A program made the position numbers and the translations under genes. Shown one piece after another: positions 54,218 through 62,557 of a stretch of DNA of 64,000 nucleotides. Where the stretch lies: positions 176,089-240,088 of the forward strand of contig PBKW01000011.1 of NCBI GenBank assembly GCA_002721615.1. The letters are read 5' to 3'. The stretch's first letter is position 1. Each line of letters starts with the position of its first letter. Below the pieces are notes generated by a model that made no database searches, was not told the DNA's origin, and saw nothing but the letters and a program-made list of their open reading frames with translations. Source of the DNA: Chloroflexota bacterium. Lineage in GTDB: Bacteria > Chloroflexota > Dehalococcoidia > Lucifugimonadales > Lucifugimonadaceae.

Positions 54218-54457
54218 TTAAATAGGCTCATTATTTTTATATTTAGAATTTATACGAGCGGTATTTAAAAGCACACTTAAAAAGCATGAAACTAGAATTA
54301 ATATGACTAGTACATTTGGAGCAACTGAAAAACCTTCTATAGTGTTATCTACTGCTAGATAAATTAAGATCGCAATTATTGGGAAAGTTCCAAATAATAC
54401 TCCCCAAAGACCATTAATTAATAAGTTTTCCCCTCTGTACCTATCATATTTTCTCAT
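54218..54457 (-). CDS. Small two-helix membrane protein
   Basis: A 79-residue protein with two hydrophobic segments (about 13-34 and 46-65) separated by a short polar loop, and charged ends. There is no recognisable family. A clear ribosome-binding site (AGGAGG) precedes the ATG. It lies between a HIT-family gene and an MFS transporter in the same direction; a role as an accessory to the transporter is possible but not shown. Confidence 0.7.
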   Translation of the reverse strand: MRKYDRYRGENLLINGLWGVLFGTFPIIAILIYLAVDNTIEGFSVAPNVLVILILVSCFLSVLLNTARINSKYKNNEPI

Positions 54458-54475
54458 AAATCCTCCTAATGGTTT

Positions 54476-54823
54476 TTATCCTGGAGGCCATTGAAATTGC
54501 CTTCCTCCAAGAAGATGTAAGTGTAAATGGTATACAGTTTGACCTCCGTCTTCGTTACAATTAAAAACGGTTCTAAATCCAGATACACTTAAATTATTGT
54601 CTTTTGCTAATTTTTGTGCAACCTTAAACATTTTACCAATAAGTTTATAATCATCTTTATCATCTAAATCATTTAAAGTAGGTATAACTTTTTTAGGTAC
54701 TATTAGAATATGAATAGGTGCTGCAGGATTGATATCTTTGAAAGATATTATTTCATTATCTTCATAAACAATATCTGCTGGTATTTCACGATCTATGATT
54801 TTTGAAAATAAAGATTTAGACAT
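54476..54823 (-). CDS. HIT-family (HINT-like) nucleotide hydrolase
   Basis: A 115-residue histidine-triad protein. The triad is YHLHLHLLGG near the C-terminus, and the N-terminal FSKIIDREIPADIVYEDNEI and DINPAAPIHILIVPK are typical of bacterial HINT proteins. These hydrolyse purine phosphoramidates and related adenylates in the cytoplasm. The C-terminal WPPG is a family feature. It is probably co-transcribed with the epimerase gene six bases upstream. Confidence 0.94.
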   Translation of the reverse strand: MSKSLFSKIIDREIPADIVYEDNEIISFKDINPAAPIHILIVPKKVIPTLNDLDDKDDYKLIGKMFKVAQKLAKDNNLSVSGFRTVFNCNEDGGQTVYHLHLHLLGGRQFQWPPG

Positions 54824-54829
54824 TTGCTT

Positions 54830-55666
54830 TTAGTCATTATCAGAATAAGGATTAACTTTAAATTCTGTTCTATCTCTCTCTAATTGAGGAACATTAAGGT
54901 CTTCAGTTAATACTGGGCCACTATCATCTTGAGGTTTATAGCCTAGTTCTTTTTTAGCTTTTTCAATAGAAAAAATATTCCAATAATTGTCTGACATGGC
55001 AAAATAAACTCCGTACTTTAAGCTTTCAGGAGCATCTACAGCTTTCATTATGATTTGTGTACAGTCTCTATGAGATAACCACAAACTCATTCCTTTTCCT
55101 GGATTATCATTTGAAGCAGTATATCCTATTCTTAGATGAATCGATGGGAGGCCATAATATTCATTATATATAGAACCTATAGCTTCACCGAATGCTTTAG
55201 AAACTCCATAAAATCCTGAGGGTCTAATAGGAGTATTTTCATCAATTCTTTTGTATGGTCGCTTAACTTTCGAAAAGTTTGCAGAAAGAATAGATCTATA
55301 AGGTTCATCTAAATAATTACCTCCAACTGCATGTTGAGACGATCCAAAAACTACTCTTTTAACTCCAGTTATTTTAGCAGCTTCAAATACATTTTGAACT
55401 CCAATAATATTGTACGGAAGAACTGTGTCCCATTCTGCCTTCATACTTCTGTCTGCTGCTAGATGTACTACTACATCTTGACCTTCGAAAGCTTTAAGAA
55501 CAGAATCATAGTCTTTTAGATTTCCTTTATGATTTCTTTCATCAGGTATGTCTTCACATCCATATCTAGAAAAAGAAGATAATTCATATTTCTTTTCAAA
55601 TTCAGTTTTAAGTGCAGAACCTACTACTCCATTTAATCCAGTAACTAAAACTTTCTTTTTCGACAT
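54830..55666 (-). CDS. NAD-dependent epimerase/dehydratase family protein, uronate dehydrogenase-like
   Basis: A 278-residue extended SDR. The NAD-binding GLNGVVGSA is at the N-terminus, VVHLAADRSM and VFGSSQHAVGG follow, and the catalytic pair is YGVSK. The C-terminal half, with LRIGYTASNDN and the WLSHRDCTQII block, looks like uronate dehydrogenases, which oxidise hexuronic acids to aldaric lactones. That substrate is plausible but not certain; other sugar epimerases share the fold. It follows the inositol phosphate synthase gene after 30 bases. Confidence 0.85.
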   Translation of the reverse strand: MSKKKVLVTGLNGVVGSALKTEFEKKYELSSFSRYGCEDIPDERNHKGNLKDYDSVLKAFEGQDVVVHLAADRSMKAEWDTVLPYNIIGVQNVFEAAKITGVKRVVFGSSQHAVGGNYLDEPYRSILSANFSKVKRPYKRIDENTPIRPSGFYGVSKAFGEAIGSIYNEYYGLPSIHLRIGYTASNDNPGKGMSLWLSHRDCTQIIMKAVDAPESLKYGVYFAMSDNYWNIFSIEKAKKELGYKPQDDSGPVLTEDLNVPQLERDRTEFKVNPYSDND

Positions 55667-55696
55667 AATTTATCTCCTAAATTTTATGAATATCAA

Positions 55697-56797
55697 TTAA
55701 TCATCTAATCTTGTTTTTCTTTGTTTTTTTTCTTTTCCGTTAGCGAATTCTTCTACCATTTGTCTTGCTTCATCATCAGTAAATTGTTTTGGTGGAGATT
55801 TCATAAAATAAGAAGATGCACTATCTATAGCACCTGAAATACCTCTGTCTTTAGCTATTTTTGCGCATCTTATAGCATCCACTGCTACACCCGCTGAATT
55901 AGGACTATCTTCTACTTCTAGTTTAATCTCAGCATTAAGTGGAAGGTCTCCAAATGATGTTCCTTCAAGTCTAATATATGCCCATTTCCTATCTTCTAAC
56001 CATGGTACATGGTCACTGGGGCCTATATGTATATTGTCTGAATTAATTTCTTGTTCTAACTGAGATTTTACTGATTCAGTTTTACTAATTTTTTTTGAAA
56101 TCAATCTATCTCGTTCAAGCATGTTCAAAAAATCTGTATTTCCACCAAAATTTAATTGGTAAGTGTTATTGATTTTCACTCCTCTATCTTGAAATAATCT
56201 AGCTAAGACTCTATGTATTATAGTTGCACCTACTTGTGATTTAATATCATCTCCAATTATTGGGAGGCCAGCTTCATGGAATCTTTTTTGCCAGTAATTT
56301 TCTTTAGCAATAAATACTGGAATACAGTTTACAAATGCACATCCTGCTTTTAATACTTGTTCTACGTACCATTTAGTAGCCTGTTCCGATCCAACTGGTA
56401 AGTAGTTTATGACTACATCAACTTTTTTTTCTTTTAGAATTTTAACTATATTGGAAGTTTCTCCTGATGCTTTTGAAATTATTGAGGATAAATATTTTCC
56501 TAATCCATCATGAGTCATTCCTCTTTGTACGGTTACTCCTGTATTCGGAACTTCATGGAATTTCAGTGAATTGTTATTCACATATATGGCTTCAGATAAG
56601 TCTTTTCCTACTTTTTCTTTATCTATATCAAATGCAGCTACAATTTTTATATCTCCTATATGATAATCACTCATTAAAGTGTTCATGATTCCTGGTATTT
56701 CATGATCAGGATCAGCATCGCTATATTTATAGATGCCTTGAACCAAAGAAGATGCACAATTTCCAACACCAATGATTGCTACATTTATAGAACCCAT
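55697..56797 (-). CDS. ino1: Inositol-3-phosphate synthase (MIPS)
   Basis: A 366-residue NAD-dependent isomerase that converts glucose 6-phosphate to inositol 3-phosphate. The NAD site is [16 protein letters not shown]; the core includes [47 protein letters not shown] and [11 protein letters not shown]. The length matches the short actinobacterial/archaeal type rather than the long eukaryotic one. The product could enter inositol lipids or inositol-based osmolytes or thiols. It heads a minus-strand run with the epimerase, HIT, small membrane and MFS genes. Confidence 0.93.
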   Translation of the reverse strand: MGSINVAIIGVGNCASSLVQGIYKYSDADPDHEIPGIMNTLMSDYHIGDIKIVAAFDIDKEKVGKDLSEAIYVNNNSLKFHEVPNTGVTVQRGMTHDGLGKYLSSIISKASGETSNIVKILKEKKVDVVINYLPVGSEQATKWYVEQVLKAGCAFVNCIPVFIAKENYWQKRFHEAGLPIIGDDIKSQVGATIIHRVLARLFQDRGVKINNTYQLNFGGNTDFLNMLERDRLISKKISKTESVKSQLEQEINSDNIHIGPSDHVPWLEDRKWAYIRLEGTSFGDLPLNAEIKLEVEDSPNSAGVAVDAIRCAKIAKDRGISGAIDSASSYFMKSPPKQFTDDEARQMVEEFANGKEKKQRKTRLDD

Positions 56798-56940
56798 ATT
56801 TTTCCTCAGAATATAAATTAAGTTAAAGTATAAAAATATAATAATTTATTATCAATTAAAAATTATTTGATCAGTAATATATTTACTAATAAATTGTTAA
56901 GTTATTAATAATATTTAAATCCATATTTAATAATTTTATT

Positions 56941-57228
56941 CTACCACCATCCAATTTTAGTAGAAAAAAAGAATAAAAAAATTATAACTATATTTAATGA
57001 TGATGAGATGAGGTATTTGATTTGAAAGCTTCTTTTTGAAGTTTTATGTCTTGTTAATTTCATTCCGATTGTTCCTAGAAACCAACCTCCTAAAAGAGCT
57101 AAAAAAAATAATTGATTTTCAGGTATTCTTTTTAATTGATTTTTTGATAGATATTTATCTAAGAGAATCAATAGGAAAGAAAATATGTTTGCTGTTGTTA
57201 TTGTAATTATAATTATTTTTTCTATCAT
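56941..57228 (-). CDS. DUF1294-family small membrane protein
   Basis: A 95-residue protein with three hydrophobic segments. The block LLDKYLSKNQLKRIPENQLFFLALLGG followed by GTIGMKLTRHKTSKRSFQ is the DUF1294 signature. The function of the family is unknown. It stands alone on the minus strand between the ino1 operon and the small protein/thioredoxin pair on the plus strand. Confidence 0.87.
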   Translation of the reverse strand: MIEKIIIITITTANIFSFLLILLDKYLSKNQLKRIPENQLFFLALLGGWFLGTIGMKLTRHKTSKRSFQIKYLISSSLNIVIIFLFFFSTKIGWW

Positions 57229-57275
57229 AAATTATTTGTAAAATTAAATAGTATTACACCTTATAAATGTTTTAG

Positions 57276-57281
57276 TATAAT
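57276..57281 (+). promoter_or_regulatory. Consensus -10 box seven bases before a small ORF
   Basis: A perfect TATAAT lies seven bases before the ATG at 57289, so transcription should start at or one base before the start codon, predicting a leaderless mRNA. A weak -35 (TTACAC, 57254-57259) lies 16 bases upstream. Confidence 0.45.
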
Positions 57282-57288
57282 TACTTTT

Positions 57289-57468
57289 ATGAGTTTATTT
57301 ATAATAATCAATAGGAAGCTTGAGAAGAGAAGAAAATATTTACTAGTGATACTTAATATTTCATTGTTAATATTTGTATTTTTAGAAATTTCTATTTTGA
57401 ATACTATAAACCCTAAAACAGAAATAAAAAGTTTCACTAAAAACTGTGTGATGGAAAATCGTTGTTAA
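57289..57468 (+). CDS. Small single-helix membrane protein with two C-terminal cysteines
   Basis: A 59-residue frame from ATG 57289 to TAA 57466-57468. A basic N-terminus (NRKLEKRRKY) is followed by a membrane helix (LLVILNISLLIFVFLEISIL, about residues 18-37) and a polar tail ending KNCVMENRC. The positive-inside rule puts the tail and its two Cys residues outside the cytoplasm. There is no ribosome-binding site but a TATAAT seven bases upstream, consistent with leaderless translation. It ends four bases before the start of an exported thioredoxin-like lipoprotein gene, so the two are probably co-transcribed and the tail could be a redox partner. No family recognised. Confidence 0.55.
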   Translation: MSLFIIINRKLEKRRKYLLVILNISLLIFVFLEISILNTINPKTEIKSFTKNCVMENRC

Positions 57469-57472
57469 AATT

Positions 57473-58009
57473 ATGAGAAAATTAGTAATTATCCTAGTAG
57501 TAAATCTATTCTTTTTTTCAGGAATTAGTTGTGGTTCAGATAATATATTGAAAGAAGAATCAAATTCAGAAAACTCTGTTTCCAAAATTCCTAATGGATA
57601 TGTAGGAAATTTGTATAAAACTGAATCAGGTTCTGAATCTTTAAGAAAATCAGAAATTTTAAAAACTAAATCAGATAATATTGATGAAGTAATTGTTGAA
57701 GTACAAAAATTAGAAGATTATTCTGGAAAACCTAGATTTATAGAATTCTGGTCTCCTACCTGTATGACATGTTTAGCTAGTAAGCCTGTGGTTCAAGGTT
57801 TAAAAGAAGATTTTGGAAAACAATTTGATTTCTTTTCTTTGAGTACTTCAGATAAAGAATATAGAAATGCTTTTTTAGATTATGGAATACGAGCAGTTCC
57901 CACCTTTATAATAGAAAATGGTAAAGGGGAAATTATTTTTAAAGCCTCTGGTAGAGCTAAGAGTGAAGTTTTTGAATCTACTTTTAAAGAAATTCTAAAT
58001 ACTAATTAA
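57473..58009 (+). CDS. Thioredoxin-like lipoprotein (CMTC active site)
   Basis: A 178-residue exported protein. A lipoprotein signal ends at Cys20 (FSGISC), then about 60 polar residues, then a thioredoxin domain with FWSPTCMTCLASKP (CxxC) and IRAVPTFII. It is anchored to the outer face of the membrane and should act on disulfides there. It is paralogous to the two-helix protein at 52490: both have an S-x-T-C-x-x-C-x-x-SKP active-site region. The gene directly upstream encodes a small membrane protein with two outward cysteines. Confidence 0.87.
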   Translation: MRKLVIILVVNLFFFSGISCGSDNILKEESNSENSVSKIPNGYVGNLYKTESGSESLRKSEILKTKSDNIDEVIVEVQKLEDYSGKPRFIEFWSPTCMTCLASKPVVQGLKEDFGKQFDFFSLSTSDKEYRNAFLDYGIRAVPTFIIENGKGEIIFKASGRAKSEVFESTFKEILNTN

Positions 58010-58084
58010 CTTTTTTCTATTTTCATTTTTATGTATTTAGGTTAGTTTATTATATCAAACCTATGATCATTATTAGAAAGAGAT

Positions 58085-59092
58085 ATGAATAAGAAATTAA
58101 AAGTATTGGTCTTAAAAGCAAGTTCTTTAGAACGTTCCATAGAAGAATTAAAAGAGCATACTAATGTTCCTGTTGAATGGACAATTATAGATTTTATGGA
58201 TAAAAAATCTATTGCTGATATTCTTCCCCAACAAGATATATTAGTAAGTACTTCTCTACATGATTATTTTAAGAATGAATCGAGGAATTTAAAGGCTATT
58301 TTTATGCCGGGTGCGGGATGGGAAAAAATTTCTTTTGAAGCTGTTCCAGATGGATGTTTAGTAGCAAATAGTTATGAACACGAGATAGGAATTGCAGAAT
58401 ATGTAATCATGTCAATGATTGCTTTAGATAGAAATTTAATAAATGTGCACAATAATTTTTCTAAAAATAAATGGGACTTTTGGCCTCAAAGAAGTGGTCC
58501 TAGTAAAGAATTGCATGGTAGGTCTGTGGGTGTACTTGGTTTAGGTAGAATAGGTAAAAAAGTTTTAGAGATGACAAAAGTATTTGGAATGAAAAACTAT
58601 GCAATTGAAGTAAATCCAGTAGATCAATCTATTTTTAAACAGTATTCATTATTAGATCTTGTAAAACCTAAGGATATGATTTCACTTCTTTCAAGCTTAG
58701 ATTTTTTTGTTATCTGTGTTCCTTTTATAAAATCTACAGAAGGGCTAATCACAAAAACAGAACTTAGTGCTATGAAAAAAGATTCTTTTATTATTAATCC
58801 TGCTAGAGGACCTATAATTATTGAAAAACACTTATTTGAAGCTCTTGAAACTAATCAAATTGCAGGTGCAGCTTTGGATACTTGGTATACTTATCCTAAA
58901 ACGAAGGATGAAAATCCAAATCCTTCTAATTTTCCATTTAACAAATTAAATAATGTGATAATTACTCCACATGTATGTGGATCAACTTTTGGGACATTTG
59001 ATCGTAGGATGAGGGTAGTTGCTCAAAATATTAATAATTTTTATGAAGGTAAAGAACCTATAAATAGGATTCAGGAGCTGTCTAAAGATTAG
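58085..59092 (+). CDS. D-isomer-specific 2-hydroxyacid dehydrogenase
   Basis: A 335-residue NAD(P)-dependent dehydrogenase of the D-2-hydroxyacid family. The cofactor motif is GVLGLGRIGKKVLEM, followed by the late catalytic region with INPARGPII (Arg), a Glu, and the terminal ITPHVCGST containing the catalytic His (HVCG). The family oxidises or reduces glycerate, lactate, phosphoglycerate or similar acids. The first 100 residues are typical of the substrate domain with FMPGAGWEKI. The substrate is unknown. It is followed by a 330-base region with the B12 riboswitch. Confidence 0.92.
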   Translation: MNKKLKVLVLKASSLERSIEELKEHTNVPVEWTIIDFMDKKSIADILPQQDILVSTSLHDYFKNESRNLKAIFMPGAGWEKISFEAVPDGCLVANSYEHEIGIAEYVIMSMIALDRNLINVHNNFSKNKWDFWPQRSGPSKELHGRSVGVLGLGRIGKKVLEMTKVFGMKNYAIEVNPVDQSIFKQYSLLDLVKPKDMISLLSSLDFFVICVPFIKSTEGLITKTELSAMKKDSFIINPARGPIIIEKHLFEALETNQIAGAALDTWYTYPKTKDENPNPSNFPFNKLNNVIITPHVCGSTFGTFDRRMRVVAQNINNFYEGKEPINRIQELSKD

Positions 59093-59248
59093 TCTTTCTA
59101 ATTATATTGATGATTAAAAATCAAAAAATCTTTGTTTTAATATTTCCACAGAGATATCACAATATATACAATTAAGAGATCCCCTAAAATTTCAATTGAC
59201 TAAATATATTGGGGAATGCTAAAAATAAAAACATTAATATTTTAAAAA
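59093..59248. other. Spacer before the B12 riboswitch, with a possible promoter
   Basis: AT-rich, no gene. TTGACT at 59196-59201 and TAAAAA at 59220-59225, 18 bases apart, could form the promoter of the riboswitch transcript. Nothing else is recognised. Confidence 0.4.
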
Positions 59249-59372
59249 TTGAGTGTCAGGGAATCAGTTTATAGCTGAACGGTTTGCGCCACTGTTAAGG
59301 TTGTTTTTTAATCCACTGAGTAATTGGGAAGGATTAATTGAAGAAAAACCTTAAGTCAGGAGACCTGCTCAA
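59249..59372 (+). promoter_or_regulatory. Cobalamin (B12) riboswitch
   Basis: The aptamer core is visible: GTTTGCGCCACTGTTAAGG (59282-59300) with the invariant GCCACTG, and the B12 box AAGTCAGGAGACCTGC at 59353-59368. A possible P1 pairs TTGAG (from 59249) with CTCAA (to 59372). Adenosylcobalamin binding should switch off the downstream genes, which fits the btuCFD-like transporter that follows. The boundaries are approximate because the outer helices are AT-rich. Confidence 0.92.
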
Positions 59373-59390
59373 AATCTTTACGAGGGTTTT

Positions 59391-59459
59391 CGCAATAAGA
59401 ATCCAATATATTAGATATTTTATTGCGTTATTTTATGTTATCTATATCAAGACGCAATA
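59391..59459 (+). promoter_or_regulatory. Expression platform of the riboswitch: two mutually exclusive hairpins
   Basis: CGCAATAA (59391-59398) pairs perfectly with TTATTGCG (59420-59427), and this hairpin is followed by TTATTTTAT. The same TTATTGCG can instead pair with a second CGCAATA at 59453-59459, which would put the ATG at 59435 in the loop. The repeated CGCAATA thus offers a switch between a terminator-like and a start-sequestering fold. Read by eye, not computed. Confidence 0.5.
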
Positions 59460-60508
59460 GAAATAAATTAAGAAATTTATCATATTTTGATAAGCTTTTG
59501 CTTTTATCAATTCTTTGTTTATCTTTCACTTTATTATTAGTGATTCTCTCAGTAAGATCAGGTCCAGTAAGTATAAATTTTGCTGAAATACTAAATATTC
59601 TTATCAATATTTTGAATTCATCTGAATCTACTATTGATATGAATTCTCAGATAATTTTAAATATCAGATTACCTAGGATAATTCTTGCAGTTTTAGTTGG
59701 AATTTCGCTTTCTGTTTCTGGTGCAATTATGCAAGGATTATTCAGAAATCCTATGGCTGATCCTAGTATTATAGGAGTTTCATCAGGAGCTGCGGTTGGA
59801 GCCGTGAGTTCAATAGCATTAGGTATATATTCATTATCTCTAATTGTATTACCTTTGATGGCATTTTTAGGTGGAATAATTGCTGCATTTACAGTGTATT
59901 TTATTTCCTTTGTTTCAGGAAGAAATTCTTTAGTTTCATTAATTCTAGGTGGACTTGCTATATCATTATTTGCTAACTCGGTAATTTCAATGATTATTTT
60001 GGCTAGTTCAGAATATGGAGAGATGTCATCCATATTATTTTGGTTAGCAGGGGGATTAGAGTCAACAAGATGGGATCATGTTTTTTTGCTTTTTCCAATA
60101 GTTTTAATTAATTTGCCAATATTAATTTTTTATTCAAATAAACTAAATGTTTTAGCTTTATCTGATGACTCTGCAAAATCTCTAGGATTAAATGTAAGTA
60201 AAACTAGATTAATTTTATTATTGTCCACTACAGCATTAACTTCAATGGCTGTTGCAGTTAGTGGAATTATAGCTTTTGTGGGTATTATAATCCCTCATAT
60301 TGTTAGATTAATTACTGGTCCTGATAATCGGGTTGTGATACCAATTTCAGCATTATTAGGATCTCTATTTTTGGTGTTTACAGATTATCTTGCACGAACA
60401 ATATTCTCTCCAACAGAAATTCGGTTAGGAATTATTACTAGTTTAGTTGGAGCTCCATTTTTTATTTATTTATTAATAAGACAAAGAACAACAGAGGTTG
60501 CCCAATGA
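59435..60508 (+). CDS. Cobalamin-type ABC transporter permease (FecCD/BtuC family)
   Basis: A 357-residue permease with about ten membrane helices. Family signatures are LPRIILAVLVGISLSVSGAIMQGLFRNPMADPSIIGVSSGAAVGAV, a DSAKSLGLNV coupling segment that contacts the ATPase, and GIIAFVGIIIPHIVRLI. I start at ATG 59435 because an in-frame TTG at 59423 lies inside the 3' arm of the riboswitch hairpin. The riboswitch upstream points to B12 or a precursor as substrate, rather than iron-siderophore, which other family members carry. It overlaps the next gene by four bases. Confidence 0.92.
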   Translation: MLSISRRNRNKLRNLSYFDKLLLLSILCLSFTLLLVILSVRSGPVSINFAEILNILINILNSSESTIDMNSQIILNIRLPRIILAVLVGISLSVSGAIMQGLFRNPMADPSIIGVSSGAAVGAVSSIALGIYSLSLIVLPLMAFLGGIIAAFTVYFISFVSGRNSLVSLILGGLAISLFANSVISMIILASSEYGEMSSILFWLAGGLESTRWDHVFLLFPIVLINLPILIFYSNKLNVLALSDDSAKSLGLNVSKTRLILLLSTTALTSMAVAVSGIIAFVGIIIPHIVRLITGPDNRVVIPISALLGSLFLVFTDYLARTIFSPTEIRLGIITSLVGAPFFIYLLIRQRTTEVAQ

Positions 60509-61692
60509 GTATTCGCTTTTTTATGTTAATTCTAATAATTATTCCAAACTTGTTTTTAGCTTGTGCAAATACTGAGTCTAAAACAATCAAAGAAGAAACT
60601 ATTGTAGAAGTAATTAAAGAAATTCCTGTGGAAAAAGAAGTTATTAGAGAAGTGGAGATTGAAAAAATAATTGTTCAAGAAAAGGAAATTATCAAAGAAG
60701 TTCCTGTTGTGGAAACAGAAGTAGTAGAAGTTGTTAAAACTGTAGAAGTATATATAGATCAAAAATCTGATTCTTTGATAGATTTATCTAAGGTAGAAGG
60801 AATTGTTAATCCAAAAAATTTTTCTTGGCCTCGTGAAATTCAAGCCATGAATGGAAATATTGTTATAAATCAAGAGCCTCAAAGAATTTTAACTGTTTCT
60901 TTAGGTCATGATGAAATGTTATTTGGATTTGTAGAACTAGATAAAATAGTTGCAACTACTTCATTTTCACAAGACCCTGGAGGGAATATTTTTGAGTTTT
61001 CTAATGGTCTTCCAGTGATTACAGCAGATCCAGAAGTTATTATTGCTCAAGATCCAGATATTGTATTTGCAGATCCTTATGCAAACCCAAATCTTTTAGA
61101 TGCATTATCAGATTTAAATATACCAGTAATTCAAACTACTCTACATAATGATGTAGAAGGAAGAAGATCAGATATTCTTTTAATGGGTTATGCCCTTGGA
61201 GAACTTGAATCAGCTAAAAATTTAATTAATATATTGGATGAAAGAATCAAATTTATTAATTCTTATACTGAAACTAAAGATGTTAATGAAAAACCAAAAA
61301 TTTTATCTTTGACATATTATGATGCTTATTGGGCAGGAGGGCTAGGCTCTACAGAGGGGAGTATTATAGATTTAGCTGGTGGAATAAATATTGCTGCTGA
61401 ATCGGGTGTACAATCAAATGACATGATTACTAAGGAAAGTTTAATTTCTATGAATCCAGATGTGATAATTATTCCTCAGTCTAAAGAATGGGGAGGTGAA
61501 TCATTTTTTAATGATTTAATTTCTGACAATACATTAAAAGAAATTCAAGCTATAAAAAATGATAAAGTGTATTTAGTTGATCCTAGATATTTCACTACAT
61601 TGTCTCATTGGAATTTAAGAGGAACAGAAGAGTTAATGAAAATTGTTTGGGATGATTTGAGAACAAAAAAATTTATTGATTTCGGTAGATAA
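60505..61692 (+). CDS. Cobalamin-type ABC transporter substrate-binding lipoprotein (BtuF-like)
   Basis: A 395-residue lipoprotein with its lipobox at about residue 20 (LFLAC). Residues about 28-85 form a Glu/Val/Lys/Ile repeat with KEIPVEKEVIREVEIEK-like units, probably an extended coiled linker from the membrane; such linkers are common on Chloroflexota solute-binding proteins. The rest is a two-lobe cluster A-II binding domain with PQRILTVSLGHDEMLF, DPDIVFADPYANPNLLDAL and VYLVDPRYFTTLSHWN. It should deliver cobalamin to the permease. It starts four bases before the permease stop. Confidence 0.92.
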   Translation: MSIRFFMLILIIIPNLFLACANTESKTIKEETIVEVIKEIPVEKEVIREVEIEKIIVQEKEIIKEVPVVETEVVEVVKTVEVYIDQKSDSLIDLSKVEGIVNPKNFSWPREIQAMNGNIVINQEPQRILTVSLGHDEMLFGFVELDKIVATTSFSQDPGGNIFEFSNGLPVITADPEVIIAQDPDIVFADPYANPNLLDALSDLNIPVIQTTLHNDVEGRRSDILLMGYALGELESAKNLINILDERIKFINSYTETKDVNEKPKILSLTYYDAYWAGGLGSTEGSIIDLAGGINIAAESGVQSNDMITKESLISMNPDVIIIPQSKEWGGESFFNDLISDNTLKEIQAIKNDKVYLVDPRYFTTLSHWNLRGTEELMKIVWDDLRTKKFIDFGR

Positions 61693-61707
61693 ATTACTAA
61701 TTTCACT

Positions 61708-62466
61708 GTGTCTTTTTCATTATTAAATATTAATTACCAAAATAATAACAAGAATATCCTTAATGATATTTCAATAGATTTTACTGAAAAGTCTATAGGT
61801 GTTCTTGGTCATAATGGTTCAGGAAAAACAACCTTAATGAAGATTCTCTCAGGTATAACAAAACCAACCAGTGGTAAAGTTGAATTTGATAAAAAAAACC
61901 TTAAACATATTTCTGATTTAGATAGAGCTAAAAATATTGGATATGTACAGCAGGACAGAGAATATGTTATTGGATTCACATTATATGAATATGTGGAATT
62001 AGGAACTTTTCCAAATAAAAACATTCTTGATTTTAAAAAGAATCTGGATTCTAAAGTTATTGATAAAGCTTTAGATATTGTAGGACTTCTTAATAGAAAA
62101 GATGAATTGGTTGATAATCTTTCCGGAGGAGAGATGCAAATTTTGAGAATAGCAAGAGTATTAGCTCAAAATACTAGAGTTATTTTATTTGATGAACCAA
62201 CATCGAATTTAGATTTAAAAAATGCTCATAAGGTTTCATCTTTAATAAAGAAATTAAATTCCCATGGAATACAAACTATTGTAACTTCACATGATTTCAG
62301 AATTTTAAAAGATATTTCTGATTTTCTATGTTTATTAAAAAATGGAGTTATCCTAGATTTCGGTAAAACTAAGGATGTTTTAACACATGAAAATATCATT
62401 AATGCTTTTGAATTATTGCCTGAGCATTATTCTAAAATAGACTCTAATGAATTCAAGGATTTGTGA
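61708..62466 (+). CDS. Cobalamin-type ABC transporter ATP-binding protein (BtuD-like)
   Basis: A 252-residue ATPase with Walker A GHNGSGKTT, the Q-loop in IGYVQQDREYV, signature LSGGEMQ, Walker B VILFDEPTSNLDL and the H-loop VTSHDF. It starts with GTG at 61708, 15 bases after the binding protein gene; no ATG in frame precedes the Walker A with a full N-terminal strand. It energises the B12 importer encoded by the two preceding genes. Confidence 0.92.
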   Translation: MSFSLLNINYQNNNKNILNDISIDFTEKSIGVLGHNGSGKTTLMKILSGITKPTSGKVEFDKKNLKHISDLDRAKNIGYVQQDREYVIGFTLYEYVELGTFPNKNILDFKKNLDSKVIDKALDIVGLLNRKDELVDNLSGGEMQILRIARVLAQNTRVILFDEPTSNLDLKNAHKVSSLIKKLNSHGIQTIVTSHDFRILKDISDFLCLLKNGVILDFGKTKDVLTHENIINAFELLPEHYSKIDSNEFKDL

Positions 62467-62557
62467 ACTATATTAATGGTTTCCAAACAATCAAATTATA
62501 TCCTTGCATAAACAAATTTCCAAAATTCATCTTATGAAGAAGATTGAACTAAAATTT

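Noticed and set aside
56798..56940. AT-rich 143-base spacer before ino1 as a repeat or origin element
   Set aside because: No ordered repeats or DnaA-box-like sites are visible; only low-complexity AT sequence.
59181..59215. CCCC...GGGG pairing before the riboswitch as a hairpin
   Set aside because: Only four G-C pairs in line, and flanking bases do not extend the stem.
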